A DNA stretch of 64,000 bases from Cytophagaceae bacterium. Its GTDB lineage: Bacteria > Bacteroidota > Bacteroidia > Cytophagales > Flexibacteraceae. Each line of letters starts with the position of its first letter. Positions within the stretch are counted from its first letter, which is position 1. Shown here piece by piece: positions 27,572 to 36,213 of this stretch. Location of the stretch: assembly GCA_947458545.1 (NCBI GenBank), contig CANGYH010000008.1, forward strand, positions 1 through 64,000, written 5' to 3'. Under the pieces are notes generated by a model. The model searched no databases and was not told the origin of the DNA. It was given only the letters and a program-made list of their open reading frames with translations. The translations under genes and the position numbers were made by a program.

Positions 27572-27970
27572 ATGACAGACGTCAAACCACGCGTATTACT
27601 TGTTGACGATAACGATACCGACAACCTTATTAGCAGGCGCGTTATCGAGTTAAGTGGTTACGCCTCGGCCATAGATGTCTGCAACAGCGGCAAAGGAGCC
27701 CTAGAGCTCATCGAAGAGCGGCTGCCCACGCCAGACCTGCTGCCTGACGTTATCTTCCTCGACATCAACATGCCCATCGTAGATGGGTTCGTCTTCTTGT
27801 ACGAGTTCGAGATTCTGGCCCAGCGCATTACCAAGAAGGTAGATGTGATTGTACTCTCCAGCTCAGACTCTCGGCAAGACATTGAGCGGATGCAGCTGCA
27901 TCCGCGGGTCGTTACCTTCATCACCAAGCCGCTTTCTGCCTCTGTGCTGCGGTCTCTGCAAGCCCGTTAG
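27572..27970 (+). CDS. Single-domain response regulator
   Basis: This 132-residue protein consists of a receiver domain only. It has the acidic pair D12/D13 (LLVDDNDTDN), the phospho-acceptor D64 in IFLDINMPIVDG, the conserved hydroxyl residue in VLSSSDS and K119 in ITKPL. There is no output domain, so it must act through protein-protein contact, like CheY-type or phosphorelay proteins. The sequence around VDDNDTDNLISRRVIE is typical of the small receivers found with hybrid kinases in Bacteroidota. No kinase is nearby. A terminator follows directly. Confidence 0.92.
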   Translation: MTDVKPRVLLVDDNDTDNLISRRVIELSGYASAIDVCNSGKGALELIEERLPTPDLLPDVIFLDINMPIVDGFVFLYEFEILAQRITKKVDVIVLSSSDSRQDIERMQLHPRVVTFITKPLSASVLRSLQAR

Positions 27971-27993
27971 GCCCACGCCGATTTACAACCTTA

Positions 27994-28025
27994 CCTACCC
28001 GCTCAGGCTTGGGCGGGTATTTTTG
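27994..28025 (+). terminator. Terminator of response-regulator gene
   Basis: TACCCGC (27996-28002) pairs with GCGGGTA (28013-28019) and is followed by a run of T. The next gene starts only about eight bases after the T-run, so that gene needs a promoter inside or before the hairpin, or read-through. Confidence 0.75.
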
Positions 28026-28032
28026 TAGGCAG

Positions 28033-29601
28033 ATGGCCATCCAGGCATCCGTTCGGCGGCAAATACTGCGCAACACCCTGTCAGGCTGGGGGTACAAGAT
28101 TCTGAAGGTGGCCCTGGCCATCTTCAGCAACCCGCTGCTGATTGCCGGCCTCGGCAAAGAGGGCTATGCCCTGCTGGCCCTGCTGGCCACACTGATCGGC
28201 TTCTCTGAACTGACGGATCTGGGCGTGCGCCCCGCCCTGGGCCGAGAGCTGGCCCAAGCCCGCGCTGAAGGCAACGCCGCTGCCTTCAACCGATTGGTGA
28301 GCTCTGCCCTGGCTGTGTATATGGGCCTTTTTGCATTACTTGGCACGGCCCTGGTGTTGGCTACCCCCACCCTGGCCCGCCTTATGGCAGGCCCGGGCAG
28401 CCCGCTTACGGCCGAGGCCTTGTTGCTGCTGCGTACCTATGGCCTGTTTGCGCTGGCGGTGGCCTTCGTCAGGCCTGCCTTCTCGGCAGTGCTGGCGGCG
28501 GCCAACAGGTTCGACAGGCGCAACCAGGCCGAGAGCCTCTTTACCCTATTGCAAGGCCTGGGCATCATCGCTACACTTTCTCTTACAGACTGGGGGCTGG
28601 CAGGCTGGGTGGGCGTTACGGTGGTGGCCCAATTGATTAACCTGGGGCAGATTCTATACTATGCCTTCCGCAGCCAGCCGGGCCTCCGGGTAGGTTGGGC
28701 CTGGGTTGGTATGGCAGAAATCAGGCAGTTGTATGCCTTTGGGTCTCTGCTGTTTGTAAGCCAATGGGCCCGCAAGATCAAGTTCGATGCTGACCCGTTG
28801 GTGATTGCCCGGTACTTAGGGCCGGCACAGGTGGCGCTCTACAAGCCCCCGCACTCGCTTATGGCCAACGTACGGCCCTTGCTCACCACGTTTGCCGGGC
28901 AGCTGTACCCTGTTACCACACAACTTTATGCCCAGGGCAGCCTGGCCCAGGCCCAGGCACTTTTTTTGGCTGCAAGCCGCTATACGCTGCTGCTGGCCCT
29001 GCCGGTGGCAGCCTTTTTTGGCGGCTACGGGCCAGAGATTATGCACCTTTGGCTGGGCCGTGTGCTAACGCCTGCCGAGGTAGCCCTGGCTGGCCAGGTG
29101 CTGGCCGGCTGGGCCTTCATAGAGCTGGCCGTTGCCCTAGAGGGCTCCGCGTGGTCGGTGCTGTTTGGGCAAAAGAAGGTCCGCTTCGTTATCTGGGTAG
29201 AGGTCGTGGCCGCCTTGCTCAACATCGGCGCAAGTGTATGGCTGGTGCAGGTAACTGAGCTGGGCCTGCTGGCCGTAGTGCTGCCCAGCATCGCACTCGA
29301 GGCCATCATCCGGCCGCTGTATGCCTTGCGCGCCGCCCAGGCCAACCAGATGCCGCTTGGCTCGGCCCTGCGTGGATTGTATGCCCGACCGTTGGCGGTA
29401 GGCCTGGGCCTCGCGGCCCTGGTGATAGCACTGCGCTGGGCTCTACCTACCTATGGCTGGCTTTGGCTGGCTGCCCACGGCAGTGTGCTGGGGCTGGCCT
29501 TTGCCGGCCTGGTATGGGCCATCGGTATGCCCCCTGCCGAAAGGGCAACCATAAAGCAACTTATACAAAGGCGTTTGCCCAAACACCTCCCAGCAAAATA
29601 G
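28033..29601 (+). CDS. Polysaccharide flippase (MOP superfamily)
   Basis: This is a 522-residue integral membrane protein with about 12-14 hydrophobic helices, like Wzx/RfbX-type exporters that move lipid-linked sugars across the inner membrane. Characteristic parts are NTLSGWGYKILKVALAIF at the N-terminus, DLGVRPALGREL in the early loop and KFDADPLVIARYLGP in the middle. The ATG at 28033 is preferred over an upstream TTG that lies within the preceding terminator. No glycosyltransferase or polymerase gene is adjacent, so its substrate cannot be inferred. Confidence 0.85.
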   Translation: MAIQASVRRQILRNTLSGWGYKILKVALAIFSNPLLIAGLGKEGYALLALLATLIGFSELTDLGVRPALGRELAQARAEGNAAAFNRLVSSALAVYMGLFALLGTALVLATPTLARLMAGPGSPLTAEALLLLRTYGLFALAVAFVRPAFSAVLAAANRFDRRNQAESLFTLLQGLGIIATLSLTDWGLAGWVGVTVVAQLINLGQILYYAFRSQPGLRVGWAWVGMAEIRQLYAFGSLLFVSQWARKIKFDADPLVIARYLGPAQVALYKPPHSLMANVRPLLTTFAGQLYPVTTQLYAQGSLAQAQALFLAASRYTLLLALPVAAFFGGYGPEIMHLWLGRVLTPAEVALAGQVLAGWAFIELAVALEGSAWSVLFGQKKVRFVIWVEVVAALLNIGASVWLVQVTELGLLAVVLPSIALEAIIRPLYALRAAQANQMPLGSALRGLYARPLAVGLGLAALVIALRWALPTYGWLWLAAHGSVLGLAFAGLVWAIGMPPAERATIKQLIQRRLPKHLPAK

Positions 29602-29623
29602 CCCGGCCAAAAGGCCGGGCTAT
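29598..29623. terminator. Hairpin at end of flippase gene
   Basis: ATAGCCCGGCC (29598-29608) pairs perfectly with GGCCGGGCTAT (29613-29623) across AAAA and includes the flippase stop codon. There is no T-run, so it may act as a weak bidirectional terminator or mRNA stabiliser between the flippase and the convergent HIT gene. Confidence 0.6.
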
Positions 29624-29651
29624 GCTTACATCTGGCAAACCAGGCTTGCCC

Positions 29652-30044
29652 TTACATCTTAGCCTTGATGGCCGCTGCCAGGCCCTGCATCTCCTCGGGG
29701 GCAAAACTGAGGCGGGGCTTGGTGAAAGTGGCGTCGTCTATGGAGTTGAGCGGCAGCAGGTGCACGTGCGTATGGGGCACCTCTAGCCCGATGACAGCCA
29801 CCCCCACGCGCTTGCAGTCTATGGCCGCACCTACGGCTTTGGCTACCTTTTGGGCAAAGGCCCAAAGCGCAGCATAAGCGGCAGGCTCAAGGTCGAAGAG
29901 GTAGTCAACCTCGGCTTTGGGCACCACCAGCGTATGGCCCTTGGCAACGGGTTGCACGTCCAGAAAGGCAATGTGGTGCTCGTCCTCGGCTACGATATAG
30001 GCCGGAATCTCGCGGGCGACGATGCGGGAGAATATCGAGGGCAT
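29652..30044 (-). CDS. HIT-family nucleotide hydrolase
   Basis: This is a 130-residue histidine-triad protein. The motif HTHVHLLPL puts the triad at H91, H93 and H95, with H95 expected to form the nucleotidyl intermediate. N-terminal IFSRIVAREIPAYIV and GHTLVVPK are typical of the HINT/Hit branch, which cleaves adenosine phosphoramidates or dinucleoside polyphosphates. It lies 14 bases downstream of greA on the same strand, a pairing I recall from other Bacteroidota, so the two are probably one operon. Confidence 0.92.
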   Translation of the reverse strand: MPSIFSRIVAREIPAYIVAEDEHHIAFLDVQPVAKGHTLVVPKAEVDYLFDLEPAAYAALWAFAQKVAKAVGAAIDCKRVGVAVIGLEVPHTHVHLLPLNSIDDATFTKPRLSFAPEEMQGLAAAIKAKM

Positions 30045-30058
30045 AGCGGGGCGCGGGC

Positions 30059-30535
30059 TTAGTCTAGCAAACCAATCTCGAGCACCTCGAGCTCTACCGT
30101 GCCCGCAGGCACCTTAATCTCGACCTTGTCGCCAACGCGCTTGCCCAGCAGGCCCGAGCCAATGGGAGACTTTACGCTGATCTTCTGCGTCTTCAGGTCG
30201 GCCTCTTCTTCGCTTACGAGGCTGTAGGTGATACTGGCGTTGTTCTTGAGGTTTTTGAGCTTAACCTTAGTCATGATAGACACCTTGCTCAGGTCTAGCG
30301 ACGACTCGTCGAGCAGCCGGGCGTTGCCCAGCAGCTCTTCCATTTTGGCAATCTTCATCTCCAGCAAGCCTTGTGCGTCTTTGGCGGCATCGTACTCGGC
30401 ATTTTCAGAGAGGTCTCCCTTGTCGCGGGCTTCGGCAATCTGGCGGGCAATGTCCGCACGGCCCCGGCTTTTGAGTTCGGTCAGTTCTTCTTTGAGTTTG
30501 CGCAGGCCTTCTTCGGTGTAATATGTGACAGCCAT
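30059..30535 (-). CDS. greA: Transcription elongation factor GreA
   Basis: This 158-residue factor restarts backtracked RNA polymerase by stimulating transcript cleavage. The N-terminal coiled coil contains the signature DLSENAEYDAAK, with the acidic tip that reaches into the polymerase channel. The C-terminal FKBP-like domain shows SPIGSGLLGKRVGD. Length and both domains are normal. First gene of a two-gene unit with the HIT protein. Confidence 0.95.
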   Translation of the reverse strand: MAVTYYTEEGLRKLKEELTELKSRGRADIARQIAEARDKGDLSENAEYDAAKDAQGLLEMKIAKMEELLGNARLLDESSLDLSKVSIMTKVKLKNLKNNASITYSLVSEEEADLKTQKISVKSPIGSGLLGKRVGDKVEIKVPAGTVELEVLEIGLLD

Positions 30536-30620
30536 AACAGGTCAGGGTTGATTTTGGCACAACCCGCCCCCCTTTGCGACGGGGGCTGGGCGTTGGCCAC
30601 TTTGGGTTGAGGAGGAGATA

Positions 30621-30660
30621 AAAAAAGTGAACGACCCCCTAGTGGCAGGGGGCCGTTCAC
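30621..30660 (-). terminator. Terminator of PorV/PorQ-like gene
   Basis: GTGAACG-CCCCCT (30627-30640) pairs with AGGGGG-CGTTCAC (30647-30660) with one unpaired base on each side. The A-run at 30620-30626 is a T-run on the minus strand. It ends the receptor/surface-protein/PorV-like unit. Confidence 0.85.
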
Positions 30661-30694
30661 GGCTAAACTAGCCTACAAAGATAAAAATGCCGAT

Positions 30695-31822
30695 TTAGAA
30701 CTTCACTACAAAGCCCAGGCCGTGCGTCCCAGAGAAGGGATTGGTGGGGCGGTAGCTGTAGTCTATACCGACGGTGATGTCAGATTTCTTCTTGGCAGGG
30801 GCGCCATCGGCGGAGGCACCGTCGCTCAGAGAGGTACCGGTGATCTCGGCAGCACCCTTGGCACCAAACATCTCTGCGAGGGGCAGCTCTATGGTGGCAC
30901 CGGCGGCCAGGCCTGTGTACACGTCTGTACGGGCAGCAGCCTCGGGCACAGAGAACGTCTGGCGGAACATGTACGAAGCCCGCAGCATGAACATCTCGCG
31001 GAAGGCCAGCTCTACCCCGGGGACGAGGTTGTCGTTGGTGTACGAGTTAGATGTAAAGTTGAAGGCCGGCGTCAGGCGAAGCTCCTGCTCTTTAAAGTTG
31101 AAGTCGTAGCTGGCACCGATGTTAAGCATGGCGGGCATCTCGAAAGGTGCCACGCGGCTGCCCAGTGTCAGGCCGATCTGGTCGCGCTGGCCACGGAAAG
31201 AGAGTCCCTCGCCGCTGTATTGCAGCTTGGGGCCTACGTTGCGCAAGGCCACGCCGAACTTGAACTCGTTGTTGGGCCCGCTCTGGTACTGTATGCCTGC
31301 ATCAAAAGCTACACCAAACGCCTGCGCGTTTGATATGCCCTGGTAGATGCCCCGCACCAGCAGACCACCTGTGATGCGGCTGCTGAAGGTTTTGGCATAG
31401 CTCAGGCCAAAATTGAAGAACGACGGCGAGAAGGTGTTGTTCGTACCCTCTGGCAGCGCGTAGGTCGTCTGGATAAAGTCTCCCAGCGATAGGCTGGTAA
31501 ACGTCATACCCAGCACGCCCGTGGGGCTCAGCCGCTGGCCAAAACCCAGCGAGAGTATGTTGATGCCCGAGCCAGAAAGGTAGCGCTGGTTGGCGATGAT
31601 CAGGTCTGTGTTCTTCACATAGGCCAAACCTGCGATGTTGAGCGACATAGACTCAATACCGCGGACGGAGCCTGAATTGGCGCCGTTCCAGCCCGTGCTA
31701 CGTGCCCAGGGGTTGATCAGCAGCTCGGTGGCACCGGCCTGGCCCCGCTTGGTATCGTTGCCGGCCGTGGCTACCTGGGCAGCCATACCCAGCACCAAGG
31801 CGATTGCATAGAGTTTTTTCAT
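30695..31822 (-). CDS. PorV/PorQ-family outer-membrane protein
   Basis: This is a 375-residue predicted beta-barrel. A signal peptide (MKKLYAIALVLGMAAQVATA) is followed by GQAGATELLINPWARSTGW and SMSLNIAGLAY, the marks of the UPF0164 / PorV-PorQ family. The protein ends in GFVVKF with a terminal Phe, as usual for outer-membrane barrels. In the T9SS, PorV takes cargo from the translocon and PorQ helps anchor it; which of these, if either, this protein does is not clear. A non-conserved loop near residue 335 is Ala/Asp/Lys-rich. It is the last gene of a three-gene set with a large surface protein and a TonB-dependent receptor. Confidence 0.82.
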   Translation of the reverse strand: MKKLYAIALVLGMAAQVATAGNDTKRGQAGATELLINPWARSTGWNGANSGSVRGIESMSLNIAGLAYVKNTDLIIANQRYLSGSGINILSLGFGQRLSPTGVLGMTFTSLSLGDFIQTTYALPEGTNNTFSPSFFNFGLSYAKTFSSRITGGLLVRGIYQGISNAQAFGVAFDAGIQYQSGPNNEFKFGVALRNVGPKLQYSGEGLSFRGQRDQIGLTLGSRVAPFEMPAMLNIGASYDFNFKEQELRLTPAFNFTSNSYTNDNLVPGVELAFREMFMLRASYMFRQTFSVPEAAARTDVYTGLAAGATIELPLAEMFGAKGAAEITGTSLSDGASADGAPAKKKSDITVGIDYSYRPTNPFSGTHGLGFVVKF

Positions 31823-31835
31823 GTATGAGAGCTTT

Positions 31836-31883
31836 CGGGTAGTGGCCTGGCGCCAGCGTAGAGTTGTAGCGCCAGGCTACCCG
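31836..31883 (-). promoter_or_regulatory. Intra-operon hairpin before PorV-like gene
   Basis: CGGGTA (31836-31841) plus GCCTGGCGC (31845-31853) pair with GCGCCAGGC (31869-31877) plus TACCCG (31878-31883), giving a 15-pair stem with a three-base bulge. It lies between the 1423-residue protein gene and the PorV-like gene and has no T-run. It might attenuate transcription or set an mRNA processing end. Confidence 0.55.
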
Positions 31884-31910
31884 GTTAGAATAGGTGCAGT
31901 TGGTAACGAC

Positions 31911-34900
31911 TTAGTTAGATACAGCGTCCAGATCGGTAGGGCGCATGATACCGAACCATTTCACGGTTTTCTCGCCCAGGTTGTAGGCGTTGATGTGAAT
32001 GATGTAAACACCCGAGGCAATCGGCAGCCCTGTCTGAGTTTTCAAATCCCAATCCAAGAAGGTAGTGCTGTTGATGTCCAGGTTACGCTGCGTCTCGGCC
32101 TCGATACCGGCCTCCGTAGAGCGGTCTACCGTAAAGCGACGCACCAGCGAGCCCGACAGGTTGAAGATCGAAATCTGGCAACGGGTGGGTAGGTTGGTAA
32201 GGCGCACGCGGTTGTCTATCTGGCTCTGCTCGTAGGTGCTGTAGGCATAGTACGGGTTGGGCACTACGCGAATCAGATCTAGGGCACGCTGAGCCACGGC
32301 CGTTACGTTGGTAGAAGCCTCCAACCCTTTGGTAGAGAAGCCGTAGGTAGGCGTACCGTTGGGGCCGCCAGAGTCTGGGTAGGCACGGTAGGCTTTGTCT
32401 ATCCGCAGGCGTACACGTGTCTGCGTACCCAAGAAGGGCGCAGCCTGTGGCACGGCTACGCGGCCGATCCACATCATGTTACGCCATACCAGGCGCGTTA
32501 GCAGGTTGTTTTTGAAGGTCGTCTCGCCTGGGATGCGTGCCTGCACGCTGTCTAGCAGTCGCTCGGCATTACGGCCCTGGTCGTACTGGGTAGACATGAC
32601 ATAGACGTAGTTCTTACCTCCAAACGGTCCGCCCGTCGGGCGCCATTGCAGGTCTGCCCCGCCGGTTGGGTCAGAGATACGGCTCTCTAAGAAAGCCATG
32701 TTCAGGCGTACGCCACGGTCTAGGTCTATGGCATAGCCGGGGAACCAGCTCATGCCACGGCTAGGGATGACACTATCGCGCTGGAAGGTGCTGCTGGCAC
32801 CCGTGGGCGCAAACGTCTTGCCGACGGAGGGAATGCGCGACTTCCGGAACAAGCCTACCCGGATGGGTTGCCCGTTGGCATCCAGCTCCTCGCCGCGGAT
32901 AACGAATACACGCGTCCACTTGCTGGTGTCAGGCGTCATCACGATGTCCACGTTTTGCAGGCGCTGCATCATACCATAGATGGTAGAGTCCACAAACTTG
33001 ACGGGTGCCCCGCCAGATTGATCATTCCCTGCTGTGTAGGCATCCACGTATGGGGTAGGGGCAAAGCTGCCGCTCAGGATGCGGCGCAGAGCACCGGCAA
33101 CCTCTACGCGGTTGGGGCGATCCAGGCCGTTGGCGTAGAAGATTGAGGCCGCATCGCGGCGCCACCAGTTGGCCGGAGACTCCTCGTCGAAGGGAGGTGC
33201 CTCGATCGGCACTACCCAGCGGCGGGTAGCATTGGCCGATACGATGCTGCCCTCTTGCAGGCCGTTGGCAGGGTTCACAAAGATTCGGGTACCTGGGTCT
33301 ATCACATTGCGGATGGATACCAGCAGTCCGTACTTGGTAGAAAGCTGCTCGTTCAAGAAACTAACCGGGCGGCCGGCGCTATCTACGGCATTGCCGGTAG
33401 AGTCGTACAAGCGCCAGAAGTCGTAAGGCTGGTACTCGTCGCAGGTTACCAGGTCGCCGGGGTTGCTCTCTTTAAAGAATGGCCGTGGTAAGAAGTCGTA
33501 CTCAGAGAACTGGTTACGGCTGGGGTCAATCCGGTTTACGAGTTGGGTAAAGCGGCCACCACGGCGGTTGTTCAGCACCTCTACCACCAGGTCAACCAGG
33601 TTCGGGTCAGCCCCGACGCGGCGGCGCTTGCCTACTACGATGCCCACGCCTTCGTCTTGCGGGGCGGTCAGGTCTCGCACGAGGGCAGGATCCGTCAGCG
33701 TCGGCCAGGGGGCAGAGATGATGCGGTCTCCGATAGAGAACTTGTTAAAGTCTCCACGATAGCTGACGCGGCTGTAGAGGCGGATCTGCAGGTCTGCGCT
33801 CTTAACGTTCTTGGGGTTGTAAATGCGCACCTGCACCGGCGACTTGCCGTTGGTGTAGCGGATGGCCTGCTTGGCACCGTCGCGCAGGATGTCTGCCTCG
33901 TCTTGCGTGTTGAGGCTGTCGAAGTTGGTGCCGCCGTTGCCGACGCCCTGCAGGCGGGTAACATCCAGCGACTGGTTGAAGGATGCGTTCAGCACCGTGC
34001 CACCGTTAGATGGGTCCACCTTGTGGGGGATGGCCGTGAACTTGTTACGGTTCTGGCGGCCAAGGATGTACTTGATCTGCTGAGACGAGTCGCCGTTGTA
34101 ACCATAGGCCAGCACCGTGAAGTAGTACCGGTTGAAGTTGACCAGCTTGCCACCACCGGGCGAGAAAGCGTCTTCTTTGATAGAGAAGGTACGGGTCAGG
34201 CCACGGTCGGCCCCGCGTACTTTAACGCGCTGCTGGAAGGCGCCCACCGTCTCGTCAAACTCCTCGTTGATGATGGTACCTACGCCATTGCGCACGTCAG
34301 ACGACACATTGGCCAACAGGCGGGCCTTGTCGGGGTTGTCCAGATCGCCGAAGCCCACAGAGGCATCAAAAAGCTGGTACACCAGGTAACCTTCAAAACG
34401 GTAGAAGGGGTCGCGCAGGCGGCTGTTGAAGTCCCGCTCCTGGTAGGTCTCTGTGTTAACAAGGTTTCCGGTAGCGTCGCGGCGCTCGTGGGGGATAACC
34501 GTAAAGAGCAGCTCACGATCCAGCTCGGTGATTTCAACATCTGGCGCGTCGGGGCCGTCCAGGATTTTGAAGTCGTTGTCGAACAGTTTCTGGGCAGCGT
34601 CGTCGGCAGCCAGCAGCTTGTTTAAGGAGCCCAAAGCACCACCTGTTGAGGCACGTGCCCAAACGACACCTACCGTAAGCTCGTTAACTGCACCGGGGCG
34701 CAGGGTAAACGGGCCTGCGTTGGTCAACATCCGGCGGTCGCCAGGAGGGTTGCCGGCAGATACTTCGTCCCAAAGCAGGGTACGCTGCGGGTTCTGGCAG
34801 GTACCACCGATAGACCACCCGGGCGAAATGTCAGACTCGCCGGGGAAGATGAAGTTGGACTTCGGCGCGGGGCCGATGCCCGGTACGTTGGTGCCGATGG

Positions 34901-36182
34901 CCTGGGTACCGTCGCGCAGGTCGTAGGTCATCACGGCGCTGTTGCGCCAGATAGACCGCTGGAAGTTGAAATAGTCTTGCGCTACGGTTGGGTTACCGTT
35001 GATGGAGCTGCTCGTGTTGTTGTAGTACACGAAGTTGGAGGCGATGATCAACTCACCGGGCTCGTCAACCACGCAGTTTTTGTTGTTGTCTATACCGTCG
35101 CCTGGGTCGGCCACGGGGCCTTTAAAGAAGTCCACAGCCACCGTAGGCGGGTTAGCGCCGTAGCCGTTCACGCCGTCGTCAAAGTCGTCGCCGTTGTAGC
35201 AGATGGCCAGACCACGCGGAACGTTGAAAGCCACATAGTCGTCAGAGGCAAAGCCAAGGTCTGGGTCAGACCAGTGGCCGAAGTAGCAGTCGTCCAGGAT
35301 GGTGGTGCCTTTGTTTACCAGCTTGTTGCGGTAGAACGTCATGTCGTTCACGTAGTCGGCCGTGGCATAGCCAAAAGCCTCAGACTGAATCTCCATGCCG
35401 ATGGGGCGGTTGTTGAGCGAGGTGCCAGAGAACACCTTACGGCCACCGACGTCGTTCATCACCCAGAACAGCACCTGGTCTGCACCAGAGCTTTGGCCCT
35501 CGCGGCCCGGCAGACGGGGCGAGTCTCCGGCCAGCGGATCATAGATGCCGTCGCCGTCGCGGTCAATAAAGCGAGCCGTCTCAAAGCTCATGTCAATACC
35601 CTCGAAGCCGCGCTCTGCAGGCAGGTAAGGGTTGCCCTTGCCAGGCCAGCGCAGGATGCTTTGGGGCACATCGTCTTTGGTACGCACCAGGCCAGAGGCA
35701 AAGCGGGCCTCAAAATCGAGTACGTCTTGGCGGTTTACCTTAAACATCTTGTCCCACTGGCGGCAGCGCGTGGGCGAGGTGATGCTCGTCAGGTTATCGA
35801 TAGGCCCAGGCCAGAAAGACTGGTTGTTGGTAGATCGGTAGGTCTGGGCCATTACGTAGATGTTGTTGGTACCTTGCTCGCGGCCTGATACCCATATGGA
35901 GGCCGCAAACATGGAGTGGCGCTTTATGGCGCCGGGGTCGTCCACCTTAGGGATCTCGTAGCGGGGGCAGCATGAGAGCTCCCACCACATATCGCCACCG
36001 TTGTGGATCATGGCCCGCACGTTGTTGATGTCCAGGTCTGCCCGGGCGCTGGGCGTCAGGCAGCCGTAGTTGGTAGGCTCTGGCAAGCCGCCGTTGGGGT
36101 CAAATCCGGGAGGCGCTCCGGCCTGTGCCGACAGGGCCCAGCCAAGAAGAGCGACGATCGATAAAAAGCGTGTCTTTCTCAT
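31911..36182 (-). CDS. Large secreted surface protein with T9SS-type C-terminus
   Basis: This is a 1423-residue protein. The ATG at 36182 is chosen because it begins a signal peptide (MRKTRFLSIVALLGWALSAQA). The first third contains short acidic loops, such as RDGDGIYDP near residue 207 and DPGDGIDNNKN near 365, that resemble calcium-binding loops of thrombospondin-3 type. No enzyme domain is recognised. The last 120 residues (from VVPNPYYAYSTYEQ to SGVYIIHINAYN and KWFGIMRP) look like a T9SS sorting domain, of a variant with PNPYYA in place of YPNP. It is the middle gene between a TonB-dependent receptor and a PorV-like protein, with gaps of 31 and 88 bases, so the three products probably work together at the outer membrane. 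Confidence 0.8.
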   Translation of the reverse strand: MRKTRFLSIVALLGWALSAQAGAPPGFDPNGGLPEPTNYGCLTPSARADLDINNVRAMIHNGGDMWWELSCCPRYEIPKVDDPGAIKRHSMFAASIWVSGREQGTNNIYVMAQTYRSTNNQSFWPGPIDNLTSITSPTRCRQWDKMFKVNRQDVLDFEARFASGLVRTKDDVPQSILRWPGKGNPYLPAERGFEGIDMSFETARFIDRDGDGIYDPLAGDSPRLPGREGQSSGADQVLFWVMNDVGGRKVFSGTSLNNRPIGMEIQSEAFGYATADYVNDMTFYRNKLVNKGTTILDDCYFGHWSDPDLGFASDDYVAFNVPRGLAICYNGDDFDDGVNGYGANPPTVAVDFFKGPVADPGDGIDNNKNCVVDEPGELIIASNFVYYNNTSSSINGNPTVAQDYFNFQRSIWRNSAVMTYDLRDGTQAIGTNVPGIGPAPKSNFIFPGESDISPGWSIGGTCQNPQRTLLWDEVSAGNPPGDRRMLTNAGPFTLRPGAVNELTVGVVWARASTGGALGSLNKLLAADDAAQKLFDNDFKILDGPDAPDVEITELDRELLFTVIPHERRDATGNLVNTETYQERDFNSRLRDPFYRFEGYLVYQLFDASVGFGDLDNPDKARLLANVSSDVRNGVGTIINEEFDETVGAFQQRVKVRGADRGLTRTFSIKEDAFSPGGGKLVNFNRYYFTVLAYGYNGDSSQQIKYILGRQNRNKFTAIPHKVDPSNGGTVLNASFNQSLDVTRLQGVGNGGTNFDSLNTQDEADILRDGAKQAIRYTNGKSPVQVRIYNPKNVKSADLQIRLYSRVSYRGDFNKFSIGDRIISAPWPTLTDPALVRDLTAPQDEGVGIVVGKRRRVGADPNLVDLVVEVLNNRRGGRFTQLVNRIDPSRNQFSEYDFLPRPFFKESNPGDLVTCDEYQPYDFWRLYDSTGNAVDSAGRPVSFLNEQLSTKYGLLVSIRNVIDPGTRIFVNPANGLQEGSIVSANATRRWVVPIEAPPFDEESPANWWRRDAASIFYANGLDRPNRVEVAGALRRILSGSFAPTPYVDAYTAGNDQSGGAPVKFVDSTIYGMMQRLQNVDIVMTPDTSKWTRVFVIRGEELDANGQPIRVGLFRKSRIPSVGKTFAPTGASSTFQRDSVIPSRGMSWFPGYAIDLDRGVRLNMAFLESRISDPTGGADLQWRPTGGPFGGKNYVYVMSTQYDQGRNAERLLDSVQARIPGETTFKNNLLTRLVWRNMMWIGRVAVPQAAPFLGTQTRVRLRIDKAYRAYPDSGGPNGTPTYGFSTKGLEASTNVTAVAQRALDLIRVVPNPYYAYSTYEQSQIDNRVRLTNLPTRCQISIFNLSGSLVRRFTVDRSTEAGIEAETQRNLDINSTTFLDWDLKTQTGLPIASGVYIIHINAYNLGEKTVKWFGIMRPTDLDAVSN

Positions 36183-36213
36183 AGGTATGTTTAGAGCTGG
36201 CGTCAACAAAGGA

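Noticed and set aside
30695-31822. Core T9SS component PorV itself
   Set aside because: The protein belongs to the PorV/PorQ family, but its operon partners and the lack of other T9SS core genes here make it more likely a paralogue; I did not assign the porV symbol.
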